This document shows, one piece after another, positions 1 through 5,254 of a stretch of DNA of 5,254 nucleotides (within the stretch, counting starts at the first letter, position 1; each line of letters begins with the position of its first letter). A model generated the notes under the pieces. The model saw nothing but the letters and a program-made list of their open reading frames with translations. It had not been told where the DNA came from and did not search any database. The position numbers were made by a program, and so were the translations under genes. Source of the stretch: an uncultured bacterium. GTDB lineage: Bacteria > Actinomycetota > Coriobacteriia > Coriobacteriales > Coriobacteriaceae. The DNA lies in assembly GCA_905215765.1 (NCBI GenBank), contig CAJMRP010000130.1, forward strand, positions 1 through 5,254, given 5' to 3'.

Positions 1-1
1 A

Positions 2-22
2 GAGAGCACATTAAGTGCTCTC
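2..22. repeat. 8-bp perfect inverted repeat, function unknown
   Basis: Bases 2-9 (GAGAGCAC) are the exact reverse complement of 15-22 (GTGCTCTC), with the 5-base spacer ATTAA between them. On the plus strand no T-run follows the stem. On the minus strand the sequence after the stem lies outside the window, so a terminator there cannot be judged. It lies about 75 bases beyond the gyrA terminator. It could be a second terminator, the terminator of a convergent plus-strand gene, an operator, or chance. Confidence 0.4.
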
Positions 23-96
23 AGGCTCGTGCGGAACTCGCGATCGACTTCACATGCCGCCGTGCGACCGGGGCGAACACGAGTCCCAAGGTTTTC

Positions 97-130
97 AAAA
101 AAGCGGTCGGCGCGCAGGTGCGCCGACCGC
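97..130 (-). terminator. Intrinsic terminator of the gyrBA operon
   Basis: On the minus strand an 11-bp perfect stem (bases 130-120 pairing with 113-103, ten of eleven pairs G-C) encloses a 6-base loop, ACCTGC. It is followed directly by six T residues (102-97). This is the classic Rho-independent layout. It begins 40 bases after the gyrA stop codon and is oriented to end the gyrB-gyrA transcript. The plus strand lacks a T-run after the stem, so the element appears one-directional. Confidence 0.9.
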
Positions 131-170
131 CGATATATGGGGTCTGATATTTTCTAACAGTTAGGGCCTC

Positions 171-2906
171 TTACTCGTCGAGGAGATCTTCCGGCATGTC
201 GTTGCCGTCGCCTAGATCGACAGGGGTTTCTTCGGGGGCGGAGCCGTTTTCTGTGGCTTCGCCTTCGGGCTTCTCTTTGGCGGCTGTCATGCGGGCTACG
301 GCGCATACGCGGTCGCTGTCGTCGACGGTCATCATCTTGACGCCCTGGGTGGCACGGCCGGTCTGGCTGATCTCGTCGGTCTTGACGCGAATGACCGTCG
401 CGCCCTCCGTCACGATGAACAGCTCGTGCTGTGGGCCCACCGTCTTCATGGCCGCGAGGTTACCCTTACGCTCGGTCATTTGGATGGTGTAGACGCCCTG
501 ACCGCCGCGATTCTGCTCCGGATAGTCCGCGACCGGCGTTCGCTTGCCGTAGCCGCGCTCGGTGATGACGAACAGATCGCCGTTGCCGTTAGTGACTTCC
601 ATGCCCAGAACGCTCACACCGTCCTTCAGACCGATACCGCGAACGCCGCTGGTGTCGCGGCCGGTGGCGCGCACCTGCTCCTCGGAGAACATGATCGCCT
701 TGCCCGCGGTGGTGGCCAGGATAATCTTGTCGCCCTCGCGCACACGGCGCACGTTCAGCAGCGCGTCGTCGTCGCGCAGGTTGATAGCGATCAGGCCGTC
801 GCGACGGCTGCGGTCATATGCGCTCATCACGGTCTTCTTGACCATACCGCTCTTGGTGGCAAACATCAGGTACTCGTCGGCCGGGAACTCGCGGCAGCTG
901 ATGACGCTCGCGATCTTCTCGCCTTCCTCGAAGGGCAGCAGGTTGACGATCGCGGTACCGCGCGCTTGGCGCGTACCCACCGGCAGCTCGTGCACCTTCA
1001 GGCGATAGACCTTGCCCTTACTCGAGAAGAACAGAACGTACTCGTGCGTGGACGCGATAAACATCTCGTCGATAACGTCGTCCTCTTTGAGGTTGACGCC
1101 CGATACGCCCTTGCCGCCGCGCTTCTGGGCGCGGTAGGCAGCCACCGGGATACGCTTAACGTAGCCGGTGTGGGTGATGGTCACGACCATATCCTCGTCA
1201 GCGATGAGGTCCTCGACATCCAGGTCTTTCTCAACCTGGCTGATCTCGGTGCGGCGCTTGTCGCCAAACTTCTTGGAGATCTCGCGCATCTCTTCCTTGA
1301 TGACGCCCAGGATCTTCTCCTCATGCGCCAGCAGGTCCTCGTAGTAGGCGATGGCGCGGCGCAGGCCGTCCAACTCTTCTTGGATCTTGTCACGCTCCAG
1401 GCCGGTCAGGCGGCGCAGCTTCATCTCGAGGATGGCCGTGGTCTGCTCGGGCGTAAAACCAAAGCGCTCGATCAGGCGGCTGCTGGCCTCGGAGTCGGTC
1501 TGCGAGGAGCGGATGATGCTAATGACCTCGTCGATATGGTCAAGGGCCATCAGGTAGCCCTCGAGGATATGGGCACGCGCCTGGGCCTTCTTAAGGTCGA
1601 AGCGGGTGCGGCGGGTGACGACGTCGACCTGGTGGTCGATGTAGTGCTGCAGCATCTCGCGCAGGCTCAGGCATTTGGGCACGCCGTTGACGAGTGCCAG
1701 GTTGTTGACGCCAAAGGTCGTCTGCAGCGAGGTGTACTTATACAGATTGTTGAGCACGACCTGCGGAATGACGCCCTTCTTGAGCTCGATGACCAGACGG
1801 ATGCCCTTCTGGTTTGACTCATCACGCATATCCGAGATGCCCTCGATGCGCTTGTCGTTGACGAGTTGGGCGATCTTCTCCTGCAGGGTGCCCTTGTTGA
1901 CCATGTAGGGAATCTCGGTAAAGACCAGGCGGCTGCGGCCGGTCTTGGTGGACTCCACATGTGCCTTGGCACGCACGGTAATGGAGCCGCGGCCGGTCTC
2001 GTAGCTCTGCTTAATGCCGGCGCTGCCCATGATGATGGCGCCGGTGGGGAAGTCCGGACCGGGCATGATCTGCATGAGCTCGTCGACGGTGGCGTCGGGG
2101 TTGTCGATCAGGTAGCAGGTGGCCTCGATCGCCTCGGTGAGGTTATGCGGGGCGATGTTGGTGGCCATGCCGACGGCGATGCCCTGACTGCCGTTGACCA
2201 GCAGGTTGGGGAAGCGCGCAGGCAGCGCCACGGGCTCGGCGAGCGATTCGTCGTAGTTGGGCTGCCAGTCGACGGTATCCTTCTGCAAGTCACGCAACAG
2301 TTCCATGGCGGGCTTTGCCAGGCGGCTCTCGGTGTAACGCATGGCCGCCGCGCCGTCGCCGTCGATGTTGCCGAAGTTGCCGTGACCGTCGATGAGCGGC
2401 GTGCGCATGGAGAACCACTGCGCCAGGCGGACCATGGCCTCATAGACCGCGGAGTCGCCATGCGGGTGGTACTTACCGATAACTTCGCCGACCGTCCAAG
2501 CTGACTTCTTGTGCGGGCGGTTGGGGTAGATGCCGCTCTCGTTCATCGCGTACAGGATGCGGCGGTGCACCGGCTTTAAGCCGTCGCGCACGTCCGGCAG
2601 GGCGCGCGCCGTGATAACCGACATCGAATACTCGATGAACGACTGCTTCATCTCGCGGCCAAACTCCGAAATCTGGAGCTGGCCGCCGTTGATATCCTCG
2701 CCGGCCGAGGCGCCACGGTCGACTTCGCCAAAGCTCTCCTCGAGCTCGGCGTCCTCTTCCTCATCATCATCGGCATCGGGGTTATAGGCGTCCGGATCGC
2801 CGTCCTCGCCCTGCTCAGCACGGGCAAGCAGGCGCTTCAGATCGTCGGGCATGCCGGCATCGCCGGCCTCGTCCATACCCTCATTGTTGTTGATATCGTC
2901 TGCCAC
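171..2906 (-). CDS. gyrA: DNA gyrase subunit A
   Basis: This is the DNA-breakage and wrapping subunit of gyrase (type IIA topoisomerase, cytoplasmic, A2B2 with GyrB), 911 residues. In order it has an acidic extension (about 1-75), the winged-helix cleavage domain (about 95-230), a tower (about 230-410), a coiled-coil C-gate (about 410-560), a six-bladed C-terminal pinwheel (about 570-873) and an acidic tail (881-911). The catalytic tyrosine is Y191 in AAAMRYTE, preceded by R190. The DNA-intercalating isoleucine is I243. The GyrA-box QKRGGKG (594-600) marks gyrase rather than topoisomerase IV, and degenerate copies mark the other blades (near 647, 700, 749, 798 and 850). Quinolone positions S152 and E156 (E. 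coli 83 and 87) look susceptible. The GTG start sits 4 bases after AGGAGG. E. coli GyrA has 875 residues; most of the excess here is the N-terminal extension. The gene lies 11 bases after gyrB. Confidence 0.98.
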   Translation of the reverse strand: MADDINNNEGMDEAGDAGMPDDLKRLLARAEQGEDGDPDAYNPDADDDEEEDAELEESFGEVDRGASAGEDINGGQLQISEFGREMKQSFIEYSMSVITARALPDVRDGLKPVHRRILYAMNESGIYPNRPHKKSAWTVGEVIGKYHPHGDSAVYEAMVRLAQWFSMRTPLIDGHGNFGNIDGDGAAAMRYTESRLAKPAMELLRDLQKDTVDWQPNYDESLAEPVALPARFPNLLVNGSQGIAVGMATNIAPHNLTEAIEATCYLIDNPDATVDELMQIMPGPDFPTGAIIMGSAGIKQSYETGRGSITVRAKAHVESTKTGRSRLVFTEIPYMVNKGTLQEKIAQLVNDKRIEGISDMRDESNQKGIRLVIELKKGVIPQVVLNNLYKYTSLQTTFGVNNLALVNGVPKCLSLREMLQHYIDHQVDVVTRRTRFDLKKAQARAHILEGYLMALDHIDEVISIIRSSQTDSEASSRLIERFGFTPEQTTAILEMKLRRLTGLERDKIQEELDGLRRAIAYYEDLLAHEEKILGVIKEEMREISKKFGDKRRTEISQVEKDLDVEDLIADEDMVVTITHTGYVKRIPVAAYRAQKRGGKGVSGVNLKEDDVIDEMFIASTHEYVLFFSSKGKVYRLKVHELPVGTRQARGTAIVNLLPFEEGEKIASVISCREFPADEYLMFATKSGMVKKTVMSAYDRSRRDGLIAINLRDDDALLNVRRVREGDKIILATTAGKAIMFSEEQVRATGRDTSGVRGIGLKDGVSVLGMEVTNGNGDLFVITERGYGKRTPVADYPEQNRGGQGVYTIQMTERKGNLAAMKTVGPQHELFIVTEGATVIRVKTDEISQTGRATQGVKMMTVDDSDRVCAVARMTAAKEKPEGEATENGSAPEETPVDLGDGNDMPEDLLDE
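1107..1127 (-). other. gyrA: GyrA-box codons (DNA-wrapping motif)
   Basis: These codons encode residues 594-600, QKRGGKG, in the first blade of the GyrA C-terminal domain. E. coli has QRRGGKG, so only one conservative Arg-to-Lys change is seen. In the family this motif is needed to wrap DNA and introduce negative supercoils, and it separates GyrA from ParC. Its presence supports a true supercoiling gyrase. Confidence 0.9.
2334..2336 (-). other. gyrA: Catalytic tyrosine codon of GyrA (Y191)
   Basis: The codon TAC encodes Y191 within AAAMRYTESRL, equivalent to E. coli Y122. By family knowledge this residue forms the transient 5'-phosphotyrosyl link to cleaved DNA. Using this anchor, numbering runs 69 ahead of E. 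coli across the quinolone region. Confidence 0.95.
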
Positions 2907-2909
2907 GTT

Positions 2910-2917
2910 ACCTCCTC
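2910..2917 (-). promoter_or_regulatory. Ribosome binding site of gyrA
   Basis: GAGGAGGT reads on the minus strand immediately after the gyrB TAA stop and ends 3 bases before GTG 2906 (4 bases from the end of AGGAGG). It fixes the gyrA start upstream of the acidic extension, so the extension is translated. Its contact with the gyrB stop suggests that ribosomes finishing gyrB can reinitiate on gyrA. Confidence 0.9.
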
Positions 2918-4948
2918 TTAAGCATCAAGGAATCGTGCATCATGTGCGTGTTTTTCAATGTACTCGCGGCGATAGCCGACCTCGGAACCCATCAGCTCGC
3001 GCACGGCGCGGTCCGCCACCACGGCGTCCTCGATCGACACACGCTGCAGAATGCGGGTCTTTGGGTCCATCGTCGTCGAGGCAAGCTGCTTGGGGTCCAT
3101 CTCGCCCAGGCCCTTGTAGCGCTGGACGGTATAGCCCTTGCGCTTTTTGGTAATCTTGCCGTCCTTGGCCTTGCCGTCCTCGTCGTTATCGTCGGGGTTC
3201 AGGCCCAGACTCTGGATGGTGTCGCGCAGGATCTCGTCTTCGGGCTGGCGGCCGTTGGGATACACGTAGTGGATCTTGTTGCGCACCTTAATGCCAAAGA
3301 TGGGCGGGCAGGCAACATAGACGTAGCCGGCATCGATCAGCGGACGCATGTACTTGTAGAAGAACGTCAGCAGCAGGATGCGGATATGCGCACCGTCGAC
3401 GTCTGCATCGGTCATGATGATGATCTTGTGGTAGCGCGCCTTGGTGATATCGAAGTCGCCGCCGTCGCCGGCACTCGTCGTGACGCCGCAGCCAATCGCG
3501 GTAATCAGCGACTGAATGGTGTCACTCGAGAACGCGCGATGGTCACCAACGCGCTCGACGTTCAAAATCTTGCCGCGCAGGGGCAGAATCGCCTGGATGT
3601 CACGGCGACGGCCGTCCTTGGCCGAACCGCCTGCCGAGTCGCCCTCTACGATGAAGAGCTCGGTCAGCTCGGCATCGCGCACCGAGCAGTCAGCGAGCTT
3701 ACCGGGCAGGGACGCCGTCTCGAGCAGGCTCTTGCGGCGGGTCGCCTCGCGCGCCTTGCGGGCGGCATTGCGCGCCTTGCAGGCCTGCTGCGCCTTCTTG
3801 ACGATCTCGCGAGCGGGCTTAGGGTGCTCCTCGAGGTAATCGGCAAGGCCGTCGGTCACGATCTTGAGCGTCAGCGCGCGCATATAGGAGCTGCCGAGCT
3901 TGGCCTTGGTCTGGCCCTCAAACTGCGGATCGGGCAGCTTGACCGAGATAACGGCCGAAAGGCCCTCGCGCACATCGTCGCCGGTCAGATTGGCGTCTTT
4001 TTCCTTGAGCAGGTTCTGCTTGCGCGCATAGTCGTTGATCACGCGGGTGAGCGCGGTACGGAAGCCCTCAAGGTGCATGCCGCCCTCGGGGGTGTAGATG
4101 TCGTTGGCAAACGACATGACGTTCTCGCCGTAACCGCTATTCCACTGCAGGGAAACCTCGACCTCGCCCATCTTGGTCACAGGCGCGTCCGGGTCCGATT
4201 TGCCCTCGATGTAGATGGGCTCCTTAAAGGCCTCGGGGACGTCCTTGCCCTCGTTGAGGAACCTGACGAAGTCGATGATGCCGCCCTCGTAGCAAAACTC
4301 CTCCACATGGGGAGTCGCTTCGCGCTCGTCGGTCAGCACGATCTTGAGGTTCTTATTGAGGAACGCCGTCTCCTGCAGACGGTTGTGCAGCGTATCGAAA
4401 TCGTAGATGCAGGTCTCGAAGATCTCGTCGTCGGGCCAGAAGGTGACGGTGGTACCCGTCGAATCCGAGGTGCCCACGACCTCCATCTTCTTGACGGTCT
4501 TGCCGCGCGAGAACTCCATCTCGTAGGTGTTGCCATCGCGACGAACCTGAACGACCACGCGCTTGGACAGGGCGTTGACGACGGAGATGCCCACGCCGTG
4601 CAGGCCGCCCGAGACCTTATAGGCCGAGTTATCGAACTTACCGCCGGCGTGCAAGATCGTCATGACGACCTCGAGCGTCGGGATCTTTTTAACAGGGTGC
4701 TCGTCGACGGGGATGCCGCGCCCGTTGTCGACGACCGTGATGGAGTTGTCGGCGTGGACCGTCACCTGGATCTCGGTGCAGAAACCGGCCATTGCCTCGT
4801 CGACGGAGTTGTCAACGATCTCCCACACCAGGTGATGCAGACCGCTGGCGCTCGTCGAGCCGATATACATGCCCGGGCGCTTACGAACGGCCTCGAGACC
4901 TTCGAGAATCTTAATCTCGCCGCCATCGTAATCGTTTTCGTTTGCCAC
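2918..4948 (-). CDS. gyrB: DNA gyrase subunit B
   Basis: This is the ATPase subunit of gyrase, 676 residues from GTG 4948. The GHKL ATPase domain (about 1-220) carries catalytic E43, N47, the D74-NGRG loop, K104 and the glycine lid SGGLHGVG (113-120). R137 matches E. coli R136, where coumarin resistance arises. The transducer domain (about 221-395) ends near QTK, with K348 as the ATP-contacting lysine. The Toprim domain (about 428-545) has E435 in VEGDSAGGSA and D514/D516 in TDADVDGAH as Mg2+ ligands. PLRGKILNVE (456-465) and QRYKGLGEMDP (609-619) are typical GyrB signatures. It lacks the roughly 170-residue insert of E. coli GyrB (804 residues) but is somewhat longer than the usual 640 or so of Gram-positive GyrB, partly through a charged insertion at about 584-604. 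An in-frame TTG at 4966 would add six residues but overlaps the ribosome binding site, so GTG is preferred. Confidence 0.98.
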   Translation of the reverse strand: MANENDYDGGEIKILEGLEAVRKRPGMYIGSTSASGLHHLVWEIVDNSVDEAMAGFCTEIQVTVHADNSITVVDNGRGIPVDEHPVKKIPTLEVVMTILHAGGKFDNSAYKVSGGLHGVGISVVNALSKRVVVQVRRDGNTYEMEFSRGKTVKKMEVVGTSDSTGTTVTFWPDDEIFETCIYDFDTLHNRLQETAFLNKNLKIVLTDEREATPHVEEFCYEGGIIDFVRFLNEGKDVPEAFKEPIYIEGKSDPDAPVTKMGEVEVSLQWNSGYGENVMSFANDIYTPEGGMHLEGFRTALTRVINDYARKQNLLKEKDANLTGDDVREGLSAVISVKLPDPQFEGQTKAKLGSSYMRALTLKIVTDGLADYLEEHPKPAREIVKKAQQACKARNAARKAREATRRKSLLETASLPGKLADCSVRDAELTELFIVEGDSAGGSAKDGRRRDIQAILPLRGKILNVERVGDHRAFSSDTIQSLITAIGCGVTTSAGDGGDFDITKARYHKIIIMTDADVDGAHIRILLLTFFYKYMRPLIDAGYVYVACPPIFGIKVRNKIHYVYPNGRQPEDEILRDTIQSLGLNPDDNDEDGKAKDGKITKKRKGYTVQRYKGLGEMDPKQLASTTMDPKTRILQRVSIEDAVVADRAVRELMGSEVGYRREYIEKHAHDARFLDA

Positions 4949-4952
4949 ACGT

Positions 4953-4960
4953 CCTCCTTC
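4953..4960 (-). promoter_or_regulatory. Ribosome binding site of gyrB
   Basis: GAAGGAGG on the minus strand is followed by ACGT and then GTG 4948. The 4-base spacing equals that of gyrA, and both proteins then continue with alanine. This match decides for GTG 4948 over the upstream in-frame TTG at 4966, whose reading frame would run through this site. Confidence 0.88.
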
Positions 4961-4971
4961 AGTCAAGAAAA

Positions 4972-5000
4972 TGTGTACAGCCTTACTAGTTTATCGTAAA
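4972..5000 (-). promoter_or_regulatory. Weak candidate promoter for gyrBA
   Basis: On the minus strand TTTACG (5000-4995) and TACACA (4977-4972) are separated by 17 bases. They match the sigma-70 consensus at only 4 of 6 and 3 of 6 positions. A TG directly before the -10 may help. The main argument is positional: a terminator lies just upstream and only about 50 bases remain before the gyrB start. TAAACT at 4993-4988 is an alternative -10. The exact site is uncertain. Confidence 0.25.
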
Positions 5001-5027
5001 AAAATACCCTCGGGAACGAGGGTATTT
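4998..5027 (-). terminator. Intrinsic terminator between dciA-like gene and gyrB
   Basis: On the minus strand an 11-bp perfect stem (AAATACCCTCG, 5027-5017, pairing with 5012-5002) closes a TTCC tetraloop. A run of seven T residues (5004-4998) follows, three of which are in the stem. It begins 26 bases after the dciA-like stop codon at 5054. It should end upstream transcription before gyrB, although the A/T-rich stem base may allow some readthrough. Confidence 0.85.
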
Positions 5028-5053
5028 GGCTCTACAAGGCCACCAGATGCGAT

Positions 5054-5254
5054 TTAAGGCTCTTTTTTGCCTTGCACGCCCTTGGCCCACTCGGCACTGG
5101 CTCTCATGGCGTTCTCGAGGGCCTCGCGCAGTTTTTGGTCTTCGATGGGCGCCACCTGGCGCTCAATCTCGGTGCGCTCGGCCTCACTTAGGTCGGCGTG
5201 CGGGGCCGGCGGGCGCTCGGTCGTCGCCGGGCGCAGGCGCTCCTTAGCGGCGGG
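5054..5254 (-). CDS. DciA-like (DUF721) protein, C-terminal part
   Basis: Only the last 66 codons are present; the gene continues beyond the right edge, and the stop is TAA at 5056-5054. The visible part has a Pro/Arg-rich linker (about the first 20 residues), then a charged helical segment containing VAPIEDQKLREAL and ENAMRASAEWAKG, and a lysine-rich end. A segment of the form I-x-D-xx-LR-x-AL followed by a short basic helix is common at the ends of DUF721 proteins. The position just before gyrB agrees with the actinobacterial order dnaA-dnaN-recF-dciA-gyrB-gyrA. DciA is the ancestral loader of the replicative helicase DnaB. The match is short and the conserved core lies outside the window, so the call depends largely on gene order. 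An unrelated replication-region protein remains possible. Confidence 0.6.
   Translation of the reverse strand, partial: PAAKERLRPATTERPPAPHADLSEAERTEIERQVAPIEDQKLREALENAMRASAEWAKGVQGKKEP

Noticed and set aside
1..147. Plus-strand frame open from the left edge to a TGA at 145-147, as the end of a convergent gene
   Set aside because: It runs through the gyrA terminator, the peptide is not recognisable, and a second frame is equally open, as expected by chance in GC-rich DNA.
154..164. Palindrome CTAACAGTTAG just after gyrA
   Set aside because: The central spacer is a single base, so a stable RNA hairpin cannot form. It is too short to call as an operator without further evidence.
426..1817. 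A 463-codon open frame on the plus strand inside gyrA
   Set aside because: It is a codon-bias shadow antisense to gyrA. No family motif was recognised, and it overlaps a certain gene throughout.
171..2906. gyrA as parC (topoisomerase IV)
   Set aside because: The GyrA-box QKRGGKG and six pinwheel blades, together with adjacency to gyrB, indicate gyrase.
4961..4966. TTGACT as a -35 box, or its TTG as the gyrB start
   Set aside because: As a -35 box, the -10 would fall inside gyrB at AAACGA, which is no match. As a start codon, it has no upstream Shine-Dalgarno, while GTG 4948 has a good one.
2942..4999. A 685-codon open frame on the plus strand covering all of gyrB
   Set aside because: It is exactly antisense to gyrB, has no recognisable domain or ribosome binding site, and its Ala/Val/Leu/Asp-rich composition is what GC-rich third positions of the real gene produce on the opposite strand.

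Overview
The window holds the DNA gyrase operon of a high-GC bacterium, read entirely on the minus strand. In transcription order it contains the 3' end of a dciA-like (DUF721) gene, an intrinsic terminator, gyrB, gyrA and a strong intrinsic terminator. The likely source is a member of the Actinomycetota, and a gut coriobacterium such as Collinsella fits best. The reasons are the high GC content, GTG starts, the dciA-gyrB-gyrA order, a short GyrB without the proteobacterial insert, and the actinobacterial-looking GyrA stretch VALPARFPNLLVNG. This placement rests on recalled family features and gene order; no search was run.

Layout from right to left. At 5254-5054 are the last 66 codons of the dciA-like gene. 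At 5027-4998 is a hairpin with a U-tract, oriented to stop dciA transcription. The short stretch 4997-4949 must hold the gyrBA promoter (only a weak candidate is visible) and the gyrB ribosome binding site. gyrB is best started at GTG 4948 and ends at 2918. After 11 bases gyrA starts at GTG 2906 and ends at 171. At 130-97 is a GC-rich terminator. The last 96 bases (1-96) show no gene I can support, only a perfect 8-bp inverted repeat at 2-22.

GyrB supplies the ATPase and the Toprim metal site. GyrA supplies the DNA-cleaving tyrosine and the DNA-wrapping pinwheel. Together they form the A2B2 gyrase that introduces negative supercoils. All catalytic motifs are intact in both, and the main quinolone-resistance positions look wild type.

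This is a core housekeeping locus and I found no new system in it. The features worth a second look are a roughly 75-residue, strongly acidic N-terminal extension on GyrA, its matching acidic C-terminal tail, two tryptophans in the quinolone region of GyrA, a charged insertion in the GyrB Toprim/tail region, and the terminator that isolates gyrBA from dciA.
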